Shown here piece by piece: positions 1-26,155 of a stretch of 64,000 bases of DNA. Made by a program: the position numbers and the translations under genes. The notes beneath the pieces were generated by a model. It was given only the letters and a program-made list of their open reading frames with translations. It ran no database searches and was not told the DNA's origin. Positions within the stretch are counted from its first letter, which is position 1. Each line of letters begins with the position of its first letter. The DNA comes from Atrichornis clamosus (Eukaryota > Chordata > Aves > Passeriformes > Menuridae). The stretch lies in assembly GCA_013400975.1 (NCBI GenBank), contig WBMZ01005341.1, forward strand, positions 354,498-418,497. Direction: 5' to 3'.

Positions 1-115
1 GCTTGGTTTTGTCCTCTTTCAGTAAGCTTAACTTGTGCCAACAAGTGTATTGAGGAACTGTGGGAAAGTATTTTGCATGAAGTAATGGCTTCTTTTTGTA
101 TTTGCTTTGCAATAG

Positions 116-13972
<13,857 letters not shown>

Positions 13973-14243
13973 CGTGTTCTGGTGTTCAGCGCCTCCGTTC
14001 CAGGCAGAGTTGGATTCACACCAGACCAGCTGCACTTAGACCAACCATGCCCGAGCCCCAGGGACAGCCAGCAATGAGTGATGCATCTTAATTCCTTTCT
14101 TTCCCATTTGCAAGGAAGCCTTCCGTCCAGAATTTCAGACTTGATCACAAACTGCATTCTTGTACCAAACCCCGCTATTGTTGGAAATGTGGTTTGCCAA
14201 AAATCTCTAAGCTGCTTGGTATAAAACAGACCCATATTTTATA

Positions 14244-14249
14244 ATTAAA
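14244..14249 (+). terminator. AGO2: Possible proximal AGO2 poly(A) signal, ATTAAA
   Basis: ATTAAA lies 272 bases past the stop codon in an A/T-rich context. It would give a short 3' UTR lacking the regulatory motifs described downstream. Use is unproven. Confidence 0.35.
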
Positions 14250-15475
14250 TCAAGAGCTGCAATCTCAGGGCTTAGGGAAGAAAAAAAAAACCAACCAACA
14301 ACACAACCCACAAAACTCCTCATTCAGTTTGCTGTTCATTGAGTTGGTTTCAATAATTTGGAAAGATCTAATTCATACTAAGGTTTGATGGGCTAAAACA
14401 CTATGAATTAGCTTTTAATACAAAGGAAAGCAAAGCATTTTTTGACTATTTATGAAGCTTTGATTATTCTAGATGCATTTACAAAATTTTTATTTTCAAA
14501 ATAAGAGAATGACAAAATTCTGGTTTTCAACTGTCTTATAAAGATTATTCTCAGATTATTCTCTGTGTGTCTAAGGGCAAATGTATTTTCTGAAGCTTGT
14601 TCTTGAATGTTTTTTATTGTGCTGCATTTGAAAATGTTTTTCATAGACTAAAGAAGAATTTAAAAAAAAAAACAAAAAAACTTGTACCTAAGCTTTTAAT
14701 AGCTCCAGTTAGATTGGCAAAAGAAAAAGTGCCATTTAAAAAATTTGTAAAGATTTCTTTTTTTTAAATCATACTGACAGCTAACTTTAGGATTTGTCAT
14801 ACAGGACTGTGACACTTACTTTCCAAAGTCTCTAAAGAATACGGGTCTGTGGTGATAAATACAGTACAATCCTTTTTCACTGTTGTTTGAGTTAATGTAA
14901 ATTTTATATATGTTTCACAGTATTAATGTGATAGACTAGATGCTATTATTTATTTTTATTTACTAAGGAGTGCTCATTATACTTCTGTTAACATATCAAG
15001 AATGCTTTGAATTCAGAAAGTAAAATCCTTTTTGTGGGGACATTACTCTTCAAATGCAAAAATATGCAATCAACGTTGTGAGAGGGCAGAGATACAGACA
15101 GTGTCTATTGTAGCTTGGGGTTTGCAGAAAGGCTTTTTAAACGTGCACACAACACAGCAGGTTTTACCTCTGCGGTTCAGACGCACACAAGACCAACATC
15201 CTACATTCATTCAAGCACAAACCAATTGTATTTTATTTATATGTTGAATATTGGTGAAGCAGGAGCTCCAGTAGAGGAGAGCAGCTTGCTGGAAGTTAGG
15301 CAGAAGTCAGAGAATCTATGCAGTGAAGATAAATCTTAGGAAACTGAAGTTTACTTAGAGAGGGAGATGAAACTCTCTTCATTATGCATAAGATCCATAG
15401 GAAGTGTGAGCGTTTTGCCATTCTCTTAGGAGAAGCATTAATTAAAACTAATTATTAGACAGATGCTTCTGTTAG

Positions 15476-15483
15476 TTTGCACA
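15476..15483 (+). promoter_or_regulatory. miR-19 8-mer seed match
   Basis: TTTGCACA is the 8-mer site for the miR-19 family. A 7-mer (TTTGCAC) occurs at 25905-25911. The match is seen; function is inferred. Confidence 0.35.
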
Positions 15484-18400
15484 CTGGATTCTTAAAAACC
15501 ATAACACACGTGTAAACCATTGCACTAATGACAATGCCACGAGCAGGTTGAGGGGAAAGCGGAAAAAGCCCAGGAAACTTGTTTATGCTGACTTGATCTG
15601 GTTTGTTTTTCCATAGGATGACTGAAATAGCATGCTAAGAGGCAGGTTTGAAAACTTTCATTCTCTTCCACTTCTGGGTTTTGCTTTGTCTTTTCCCTTT
15701 TCTCCGAGCTGCTCAGTCTCTGGACACATTTACCTCTGGCCACTGGGACGGGCGAGCAGCTTTAAGCCACGCAGAGCTCTGGGCCATAGAGCAGGTCAAC
15801 TGCAACCAGTTGTTGTTGGATAAGCTAGAAAATGCCCAACCTTTGCTGCATTAGGACTTTTAGGTACATGATTTTGTGCAAGATCAGATCTTCACCTTGT
15901 AGCAGTGTGTTGGTTGTCGGTGTTTTTTAGATGAAATGTAGAATCTATTCATAGAATCATTGTATTTGTACTATCCTAATTCAGTGATTAGGCTGCTGGG
16001 TCAGAGTGTCTTCTTGGTCATAGTTATATAAATTCAGATTTAAGTCAATTTTAAGCAAATACTAGGTAGCATTGTCTGTCTTGCTGTGTCCCAGCGAGGT
16101 TGTACCTACAGTACCTCAAGTACCCTAAACTGCAGAACCTCCCCATGGTGGGTGTGTTGCACTTCTCTGTGTTTCCTTTGAGAGCTTTCCTATTTCAGTG
16201 AAGATTTTAATTTGGCAGAGTTTTATATAAGAATTATTTTTATATGAATTCTTCTTAACAAATAGGAAAAAGATCATCCATTATAAGACACCATTTAGTT
16301 TATTTGCTGTCTGTTATGCAGAGACCTCTTGGATGTGAAATTCATCCCCCTCTTTCCATGGGATAAATTACATGTACAGGTGGTCAGATGGGGCAAGGAG
16401 GGCAGAATCTCTTGACCTCAAATCTCATTTCTGAAGCAGACTGGGACTGCACTGCATCCTGTTTAGGATGTTTTCTTTGTGAGAAAAGGAGTTACAGGCA
16501 GGCCCTTAATCTGAGAGTAGCTGTCTGTGTATCCTCTTGGAATGAGCAGAAATTTTGTGTAGCTTTCCTTCCCTAAGTATGAAGAACTTGGGATGTTTAT
16601 GTGCATTTCAGGACATTTTTACCTTTTACAGATCTTTCTAAGCCTCTAATACTGCTGGTTCTTTATGCCTTGGTGTCTCCCTCCTTTCCCCTCCCACCAC
16701 TGGTGAATTAGTGAATAATTTAAAGCATTTTTCTAAAACAATACTGATTAAGTATAAACTTTGTAAAGTACAGCATGCTGGCAGTTCAGCAGCTCTCTTT
16801 CTGGGAATATTTTTACTACAAATTACGTATTCAAGAATGTCTCCTGTCAAAAAAACCCCACTGCAAATACCTAAAATCCTGCTATTACTTTTATTTCCTT
16901 ACCTCCCACGTGTCTGATGTGGAACAGCAACATCTCAGGACAACACAAAGCTCAAGAAGTCTCAGTCTCACACAGGTCCCTGCTGGAGAAGTCCCAGCTG
17001 AGGTCCCAGGTCCGAGCACTGGGTCACTGTGCAGCTCAGGGCAGCAATAACCAAACGTCACCCTCGGGCACTTGGGGCGTTTTCCAGCCCATGCAAAGGA
17101 GTCGTGCGACTCCCCCTCACAACCCCCCAAAAACAGCAAGTGCAAAATGCTCCTCTTGGGAGGTGAAAAGTACTGTCAGCAGACATCAAATACTTAAAAG
17201 TTAGTCTTTGTATTTTCCTTCCCTGATGTGCAAAATCTAATGCAATAATGCAGTTTGCTTGGTGGTGGAAATTTCTGCTACAGTGGCTGAATAGAGTAAC
17301 GTGTCCACTCCATCTGTTCTAGCACCCAGGAGATAGCTGAGTTGATCTGTAGGAGAAAATGTCCTGTTTGGGAAATGCTGGAAGTAGGTGGATTTGTCTC
17401 TGCCTTTATGTAAGTTTGGCATTTAAGACAGCCCTATGCAATTTAACACTTGTGTGTGTGTATGCACTGATGTATGAAGTGAGATCCCTTGTTTTATTAG
17501 AGCTCCTTATTTTGGCTTGGTATGCTTTGGAGTATTTGACTTCGTGAATTACAATCAATGATCTTCCATGTTCCAGATGCTTTGGCACATGAATTCCCTC
17601 ATTTCTAGATCTGTCAGGTTTGGGTGAGGTTGCTGTTTACCCCAGTTGTCAGGGAAAGCTGTTGTGTCTTAATCCGCTGGGGCCAATGTGGAAAACTTAC
17701 AGGAAACTTATGTTTAGAACATAAATGCTTTTGAAATCTGTAACAAATACCTTTCATCTCCATCCAGGCCCCCAGGCAGCATTCCCTGATTGTAAAAGCA
17801 AAAAGGTTGTGAAGGTTTAGCTTTAATTCTGCCTCTCTCTGTAACTCCTGCAGCCTTTGTCCATTGTTACAACGTCTTGTTCTTGTTGGATTGTTTTAAT
17901 AATATAAGACAGGAGGTATTTCTACAAGGATTTAAAAATTTTAACTTTTGGAGAGTGGGTGTGAGGAGTTTAGGGGTTTGTGTGCCCAGATTATTTTCTG
18001 AAAAGATTGAAGTTTCTAATATGCTTCTGAGTTGTTTTCTTCTTTTACTAAAGTTGTCCATGCACGTTCCCAAAGGCTTTGATGAAGTAGCAGAGTGTGT
18101 TCTGAGGGCTTTGTGATTGCTGCCAGTGCTCTTTGCTTTGCTGCAGCAGTAGATCCCTCAAATACAGGCTCACCTGTGTCTCACCTGTAGGAACCCCAAC
18201 CCTCCTCATGCCAGTGAATCCGAAAGCCAAGAGCAAGGCCAGGAGGAAGGTGTGCACTAACACCCCCCAGCCAACCTCAGTGGATTGTTGTAGGGTTTTA
18301 GTGTATGTGCAGATTGCTTCTTTTTGAGGAAAATGTTGATCTTTGGGAGTGAGGCCAGGTTGGTTCTGCAGGTTGTGCTCATCCACAACTACACGTGCTG

Positions 18401-18999
18401 GGAATGCAGGGCTGGGACCTTTGGAGAGTAGATGGACATACTTGCTCCTGACTCCATCAAATAAGCATCTCTGGTGGCATAAATAACCCATAAGGGACTT
18501 TTTTTTTTTTAAGGACATATTTTACACATTAACTAAATGAATGTAAGGAGAGTTCTCAGTATTTTTCACACGTGAGACCAGTGTAATTAAACTCACTTTT
18601 TTCCTATTTTTTTAATACTCTTCTCCTACCATAGCATCTCTCTGTTTTTGTGTCCTGCCAGTGTGGTTTTCCCCATTCCTAGCACAGGGCAGTCCTTTGT
18701 TTTTTACTTTTATATTCCATTTGGTAACGTGCTTCTTGATACCCACATGCCATCTTTTCTAAGGAAAACTTCAAGTAGAAGGTAATTGCACTGATTTTTT
18801 GGGTTTCTTGAAACTCTTTTTACTGTAAGACTTTTTCTTTTTTTTGCATCTGCTGTAGCTGTTTGAAAATACTGTAAATAGTGCTCTGAACAGCAAATAC
18901 TGAAATGCTGGGGATGCCATTCCTTGTTATATTTTCCAGAATACTGCCATATTTTACAGTGTTGAGATATGAGTTTTGGTGTTAAATGTTGTTACACTT

Positions 19000-19007
19000 T
19001 GTTTACA
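19000..19007 (+). promoter_or_regulatory. miR-30 8-mer seed match
   Basis: TGTTTACA. A second 8-mer is at 20503-20510 and a 7-mer (TGTTTAC) at 17634-17640. Three miR-30 family sites within 2.9 kb of the inferred AGO2 3' UTR is more than base composition would suggest. Confidence 0.4.
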
Positions 19008-20502
19008 TCATGGTATCAATCCAAGAAGGGCACAGTTGCTTTATTACAGTAGGAATATTTAGGGTTTGTCTGAATTTATAAAACATTTCTTTCTTCTCCT
19101 GTGTGTACATTTCTCCCACAGCACAGAGATGCCGTTTCTAAGCTCTCACTGCCCTCACTGTGCAACATTCAAATGCCAATTTTGGTATCAGTTAAATGAC
19201 TGATAGCATTAGTGTAATACCTGGATTATCAACTGTAGCTGTCACAGGTTTTCCTTGTCTATTCCAGCATCTGATTCTTGTGTTGTAGAAGCAGAACCAG
19301 TGAATGTGGCAGAATTAGTGTAAGAACAGGGATTTGGGATCCAAGCTACAATGTCTTGCTGTCTGTCCCTCCATAGGTGTGGGACTGGGGAGTGCAGTGG
19401 ATGTTTTAGTGCTCTGAGCTAGGGAATGGTGTTGCCTCTGGTTGCCCATGGATCTCCCATCCATCAGCAGTTGCCTTTTGCTTCCATAACCCTCGGGGAT
19501 GGGAGAGTCCCCAGCTCCAGCCCCGTTGTCTAATGCTGGGATGCAAACCAGCAAGTTCTGCCTCCTGTTTCCGAGGGTTAATGGCTGGAAAGATGCATTT
19601 CTGAGAGGGTTTAATCTGAGTGATGCGGGAAGGGAGTGCTGTGTGTGCTTGGTGTGGCAGGAATCCGTGTGATCCCATTTAGTGTTTCAGTTGCTTTGTC
19701 AGAGTTGTTTCTTTGAAGTATTAATATGAATGTAACTGCTTGGCCAAATCACTACAAAAGTGGGTTTGTGAGAATCTTTAGTTACAAAGCAGGTGCAGTT
19801 CAAGGCTACCTCCTGTGTTCCTTCACAGAAGAATTAATTTAAGTGAACCAACCACTAAGCAGCCAAAATGCTCCCAGAGGGACTGTATTTGTCCTGGTCT
19901 GTTTCTTGCTGGGAGCTAGTGGTGCCATACTGTGATCCTGGATGGCTGCTCAACCTTCCTTCTGTCTTCCAGAGGCATCCATGTGTATTGAGAACCAGCA
20001 AGTGGCACATCTGGCACATCTGCTTCTGGTCAGGGTCACTCCACAGCAGCAGCTCCCTCTGTGACCTGTCCCTTCACTTGAGTTTCTATACTGTTGTTTC
20101 CAGATGAAAAGTGTTTCTGTACTTTAGCTGTTCAGAAAATGTCAGGTTTTCACTGAAAATTACATGAAGGTGCTTGAAATATATTTTGAGTCTGAAGCAA
20201 AAAATATGTATTGGATTATTTTTTTAATGTATTTTTTAGATAAGTTGGCATGTGACTGTAAGAGTGAAAATACTTTATTCCCTGCTCAGAAAATTATAAA
20301 CTTTAAAATGCAGAAAAAACCCCAAATCAAACCATCCAAAAAACAATCCCAAACCTGAGCACATTCATCTTGGGACTATTTAGTGTCAGTTTAGTGCAAA
20401 GCCTTGGCCAAAACTCAACCTTGACATAAGTGCATGTGGACTGAAGGTACTTTAAGTGACCTGAAATGAAATTGTAGAAAACTGTGTCAATACATCAGAT
20501 TT

Positions 20503-20510
20503 TGTTTACA
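20503..20510 (+). promoter_or_regulatory. Second miR-30 8-mer seed match
   Basis: TGTTTACA in the inferred AGO2 3' UTR; see the site at 19000. Confidence 0.4.
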
Positions 20511-22704
20511 ATTAATCCAAACAAACTTCCTCATCTCAGAATAAACCACTCTGCTGACAGAAATAATACCTGTTGGAGCCAAATGTGCTGGTGTGGTTTC
20601 ATAGCAGTGTTAACGTTGATTTTGATTTTTATTTAAAATAACTGAGTTTTCTGCTATGGATTTTGGCCTATTGGAGTGAATTTCCTGGGATTCTGTGCTT
20701 CCTGCAGCTTCCTCCTCTTAATCTCTGGGTGTCGACACTAATGAAACTCATCCATGGCAGGAGGTTGCTGATGTCCTGACTTTCCGAAACCCAGTTTTCG
20801 CGAGTGACTGAATAAATCATTATAAATCAGCTCATTAATAACTGAATGGGGTAAAATCCTGTCCATTTGGTTCAGTTCTCAGTCATGATTTAATGAAGCT
20901 CTCCCACAAGTGTGAAGTGCAGGGTAAATGGCTGCTTTTGAGGAGATGTTTCACTACATTCTGTGCTGCAGATCCAGAGACACTCTTGCTGCTGTGGCCT
21001 GGCAGGGCTTTCACTGTGCAGAGATCCTGAACAGCTTCTCCGTCCTCAGTGAGAGCAGAGTTTTGTGTTTTCCAGACAAGGCAAACCTGGGATCAGCTGG
21101 AAGTTTAGGGAGGGAGGGAGCCCCATGCTGAGTTCATGCCACAGAGAGGAGAAATGCTGGGTACCCCATCCTTTGGGGAAATGAGGAAGTGAGGGTGAAA
21201 CATTTCCTTGGAAAATTGCCAATTAAGCACTTGTTAAGGTGACAATTTAATTCTTCATTTTCTTTCTGACTTCCCTGCAAGTGCCCCTCAGAAATCCCTC
21301 ACCCTGCACGCATCTCCTGGCCCCCTGCCCAAATGGGGAATGCTGGTAGGGAGCTCCTCAAGTTGATTTGTGGTGTTGATGCTCCGTGTTGGGGAGCTCT
21401 GACTTGGCTGGAGCCAGGACAGGGGCACTGATGGATTTGGAGTGACGAGAGGTTGGCAGGAGTGGGTTTTGGGAATTTTGCACTTGGCAGTACTACAACC
21501 CAGAGCACCCTGTGAAGGTTGGCTGTGCCTTCCTCCCACCTAAATATCCACAAAAAAGCAGTTCCTTTGGGTTTTTCTTTGGGTTTGTCCATGCTCTGCC
21601 TCAGCCCATTCATCATAAAACCACCTGTGACTCTTCCACCAACCAAACCTCCCTGTGTGGTTTTGAAGAGCCTGGATTGCCTGGCAGTATCAAAGGAACA
21701 GTCATTTCCACAGGGTTCTTAGGAGTGCACAGATACTGTCTTTTTTCCCCCACATTTTGGATGTGCTGTTGTAGCACGTGCTTTGGTGTTGTTAATTTTT
21801 TCCTCTCTTCTTTAAGCACAGCTAAGCCACCTGCTGGAATAGCTGCTGTCTGCTCATCAGCAGGGATTGCAGATACTGTCTGACCTGGGAGCAAGCCTAG
21901 GAATTGTCCCCAAAATCTAAATTTAAACTTTTCTGGCCATTTTATGGGGGTTTTTTTTGAGTGTGCTGGGCAAGCATGAATGGTGAACAGGTCAGCAGGC
22001 AAGCTTGGGAATCTCTAATCCCCTGACTGGTGCTGCTTGTGTTTGCTTTGTTAGGTTAGATTTCCTGTCAGAAAAAAAAAAAAAGTGGACTCTTTTCTGT
22101 ATTTATCAGCTTTTCCTGGTTTTAAATCCACGAATAGAGGAAGCTTCACTCGTGCCAGTATTTGTAAAATTGCACATTTTTGCCTGCCACGTACTTGACT
22201 CAAAGCAGATCTTGTCTGGGCTTTATTGGCACCCCAGAACTTCTGTCCCTGGGTCGGGAGCTGTGGGTTGGATCAGACTTCTCATGGATCAACAGGACAC
22301 ACAATGAATTTCGTTTCTAGATTTCACCAAATTTAATTTTGCATCAACTGTGAGATGTTCAGATCCCACTGTTTCTGTGCTACAAAAAAATAAGTATATT
22401 GACCCAAATTTTGTTATTCCTGATCCATTTTCTCATGGAACTTAACATGGCTGAGCCCTTCAATTGCTTGTCTCATTTACAAATGACAACTTTGTAATTG
22501 CATTTTAAAGAAAATAAAAGGGGGAAAAAACCCCAAACTAAAACCATAAAAAACCATTAAGGAGTAAGTTTCAGAATTATATATCTTGGAAAATCAAATT
22601 TTCAATGAGGTGCAATGAGAAACTACATTTGACACAATTCTGTGCTATCCTGAAGAGTGTTACCACTTGCATTCTGTAATTTGTTGATAAAGTTTAGTAG
22701 AATT

Positions 22705-22724
22705 TGTAGATACATGTGTATATA
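22705..22724 (+). promoter_or_regulatory. Paired Pumilio-binding motifs
   Basis: TGTAGATA (22705-22712) and TGTATATA (22717-22724) both fit UGUANAUA and are 4 nt apart. Further exact motifs are at 18873-18880, 24522-24529 and 25966-25973. The one at 24522 lies in a TG/TA simple repeat, so it counts for less. Confidence 0.4.
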
Positions 22725-23262
22725 TGTGTGTGTATGTATCCATCTGTGTGTGTAAGGAAAGGGGACAGTGTATAGACTGTCTATAAAAGATACAAATGCA
22801 GTATTTTGCTGGAAATAATAAGCACAATTTCCCTGGCTTTTGCAGTATTTTATTAGTCGTACAATCACAAAAATTTCAACATTTAGGGCAGTTGATAAGT
22901 AAAGATCCAGTCCCAGATTTCTGTGCAGCAAAGTGGTTAACTTGATCTTGGGAGGGTGAAATGGAAAACAGAATGTATTGATTAAATCCTTTTTTTTTTT
23001 GCTTTAATTTTGGTACATTGCAGATTTAACTGACATCTGTTAAGATTTTAATCTTCTGTGTAATCGTTTCAAATTTTTTTAAAATTATTTTTTATAAAAT
23101 AACTGAAAAAGAACCAAAAATCAGTTCAGAAACTTCATATTGTAAATGTTCCCTTGAATCAGAATGTCTCTGTGACCATTTAAAGTTCGCTATTTTTCTG
23201 GAAAAGAAGAAGTTATGATGTTGAGGTCGTTTCCAGTGGTACTAAACGTGTATTGAGTCCTT

Positions 23263-23280
23263 TGTGTGTGTGTGTGTGTG
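23263..23280 (+). repeat. (TG)9 microsatellite
   Basis: Nine uninterrupted TG units, in the inferred AGO2 3' UTR. Confidence 0.95.
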
Positions 23281-24036
23281 TTGCATCTCCGCTGAACTGT
23301 GCTTGCAGCATACGAACGATGTCGTGCTGGCTGGGTAAGAGTAGCACTTGTAATGCAAAACCCAGACCCAGAGCTACCCTCAGCTGACTCTTCGGTGCAT
23401 CCCTGGCACTGCAGGACTGACCGCGTGGGTTTGCAGGCGTGGCTCTGCGTTCCTGCAGCCCCGAGGTGTCCGGGGGGTGTGGGGTGGACCCCCCGCGTGT
23501 CTCCTGCTGACGTAGGTGAGCACTTGCCTGATGCTGTGTGGCCAGGCCACTTTAAACTAAGCCTTAACTAAATAAGCGTGTCAGATTTTCTCTCAGAGTA
23601 TGCAAAAATACTGTGTAACGACAGGAGGATGTTCCTGTAAAGCTTAAATGTTAGCAAAGGAAGTCTTCTCACCCGGGAATAAGGGACACCTGTAGCTCTC
23701 TATACTGTGATGCCTCTTTAGGCAGTGGCTGTCGTGGGCTCTCGGGCGTTCCTCTGGCAGCCAACCCCAGGCAGGCTTTCCTAAATCCCATCTTTTTGTT
23801 GTGCTTGTTGTTGAACATATTCTCGTCCCTCCCCCTGCCAGCAAATCTCTGCCTGAAGGAGGATTGTGATGTAACACTTAGAATCTACATCCAAAAAAAA
23901 GCCGTTCTTGAGTTCCGTGCTTGCTTTGGATAGTGCCATCGCTTACGACTGACATAGAATCCTTAAAACATTTTAAATAGAGGCAAAAAAAGTGTTGGGG
24001 ACCCAGCTTGCTTTTATGTTTTTTTCCAATTTGGAT

Positions 24037-24044
24037 CTACCTCA
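24037..24044 (+). promoter_or_regulatory. let-7 8-mer seed match
   Basis: CTACCTCA is the full 8-mer for let-7/miR-98. A 7-mer-A1 form (TACCTCA) is at 16112-16118. If used, AGO2 would be controlled by a miRNA that it carries. Confidence 0.4.
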
Positions 24045-24077
24045 TGTAACCAGTCGGGTGCTAATTACTCAAATTGT

Positions 24078-24147
24078 CGAGGAGATTGGCAAAGGCGACC
24101 AAACCGCGCGCGACGACCGACCCGGCGTCCGCGACCCAAAACCTCGG
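24078..24147. other. CpG-dense patch inside the AGO2 3' UTR
   Basis: About a dozen CpG dinucleotides fall in 70 bases, with an unbroken alternating CG run near 24104-24112, inside otherwise AT-rich DNA. No exon, repeat family or reading frame explains it with confidence. It could be a small unmethylated island, an insertion, or the remnant of a different element. Confidence 0.6.
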
Positions 24148-26133
24148 GGTTCTTGTTCAAAGACAACAATCTTGGAATTGAGTTTTATTCTTTGTGCCTT
24201 TGTGTTTTGTTTTTTCCCCCCACTGCATAACAATCAAAACTCATCTTCTTGATTAAAAACAGCAAAATGGATTTTAACCGCTAAGTAAAAAACAAACAAA
24301 AAAAAGGAAAAAAAAAAAAAAGGCGCCACAAAACAGTGAATTTGAAAATATTGTGTGGTGTAGCAAGTTATAAAATGTACAGTGCCACAGCTGACCTAGG
24401 CAAAGAGAAATACCCAATAAAGAAGTTTTTGGAAATACATAATCCTGCCCCTAGATCTGTACATCTCTGCGTGTCTCTACATGCATATAGCACACACATA
24501 CAGTACGTGACTCTGTGTGTGTGTATATATATATAAAAATATATATATAAAAAATGAAGGGATACACGTGACAGGGTGAGGAAATAAAATGTCATTGACC
24601 TTTCCACAGTTTTGTATGTAACAGTTTAGAACTACGTGTAAGTTTTTTCTACTATGTGAACCTTTTTTACTTGCAAAGAATTCCTTTTTGGAAAGCTTTA
24701 AGTTGTGATACGCTATCATTTTTTGAAGTTTAAAAAATTTTAAGAAATCCACTTTTTAGCAGTACTTACTACAGAGGGGGAATCTTTGCTGTAAAATTGT
24801 ATTTAGTTTAAATATTAAAGAAAAACAATCTATATATGGGATTGTAAGAGTGCTGACATTCCATCATGGCAGGACTTCCAAGCTGTTTCCTAAGGCTTTC
24901 TGTTGCAGAGAGACTCGAACAAAAGGAAAATGCCTCTGTTCAGTGTTTTTATAAAACTTCTCCATCAGGTCTAGACTTAAGCTATATTTTCTAAAGCCTA
25001 ATCATCCTTTAATATGCTGCAGATAAATGATCAGCATGGTTGCACTTTCTCAGTAATAATGTTTGCCCTGCAATTGGCTCATGATAAGGACTTTAGTTTT
25101 TTAACAAAACCAATCGTACTTTGGGCAGAAGGTAATATTTATATAGGTACCTCAAGATTAAAAAAAAAAAAGAGCCTGAATATGCTGCATTTTGTTTCTT
25201 TAACATTTTTCATGTAGCATTTGTTTGCTTTTCTGGTTTTTAGAAGATGACTATCTACCTGTTTGCTTTGGGGGACCCCGGTAGCGTTTTAGACCGTTGT
25301 TTTCTCTGGGTCTCGTAGAATGTAGTATCCTGCCTTGGGATCATGCAGAAGTTTGGGATGGGATGTGCCCTGCAGTGTGCACGCACGGGGAGGGGGACCA
25401 TGGAAATACGCTTTATGTAGACTTCAGGAAAAGGAGGAGAAGGATACTATATTCCTAAAACAGACAATACATGTTCCTAATTCTTCATTATGTATTTTGT
25501 TTTGCTCGTTCTGCTTTCTTGACTCTTTTCTCAAATACGAGTGTGGAAAGGGGCAGTTTATTAATGGTGGCAAGCAAGGTGACTGAACTCGCCCCAGGGG
25601 TGGGTGTTTTGGGGTTGGTGGGCTCAGCCTTGTCCTGTGCCCAATTCCTCAAATCCCTCGGTAAGAGCAGTGCCCCGTGTCGGAGCAGGACCCTCCTGCT
25701 ATTGCCCCGCTCCCTACTGCGGGTCCATCCTCTACTCCTGTTTCCGAGTCAGTGAAGATCTAAAAATGTGCAGAGATGGGGAATTTTTGTTGAGAACTAT
25801 TGAAGGAAGCTTCAAAGGCTGTGAAATTGAGCATTTATTGTCATGTTTTTAAGCTTAGGTGGGTCCTTTTCCAAGTTTGTTTTACAGCTTGCAAGGTAAA
25901 ATAGTTTGCACTACTTTTGCAATAAACTCATGAAAAACCTAACAGGTTCTGTTCTGGTTTCTTACTGTATATATACAACTAATACTAAAGATTTAGCATA
26001 GTGTTTTTCACCTCAAAACATAAGACTTGTAACAAGCTCAGAATGCTGTAATTCCTGACAAAATAATGATGTGAATGATATTTTATAAAGTTATTTTGTA
26101 TGGTGTCAATTTTGTTTTGCCTCATAGTATGTC

Positions 26134-26139
26134 AATAAA
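26134..26139 (+). terminator. AGO2: Likely distal AGO2 poly(A) signal, AATAAA
   Basis: AATAAAATAAAA (overlapping signals) sits at 26134-26145, followed by TTGTTTGATGTCTTTTTA, a GU/U-rich downstream element. CR1-type repeat sequence begins about 150 bases later, consistent with the end of a constrained transcript. Confidence 0.65.
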
Positions 26140-26155
26140 ATAAAATTCCTCATCT

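Larger units (their letters stand above)
13973..26155 (+). other. AGO2: AGO2 3' UTR, inferred, about 12 kb
   Basis: From the stop codon to the polyadenylation signals near 26134 there is no other gene and no recognisable CR1 or LTR, unlike the flanking DNA. Human AGO2 also has a very long 3' UTR. Seed matches and Pumilio motifs are listed separately. The proximal signal ATTAAA (14244-14249) and AATAAA (25921-25926) could give shorter forms. The extent is inferred from sequence only; part of the 22-25 kb stretch could belong to something else. Reading frames on either strand here look like chance. Confidence 0.7.

Noticed and set aside
18048..18518. 156-codon minus-strand frame in the AGO2 3' UTR
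   Set aside because: No recognisable domain, no promoter or splice context, and antisense to the inferred 3' UTR. Frames of this length arise by chance in 64 kb.
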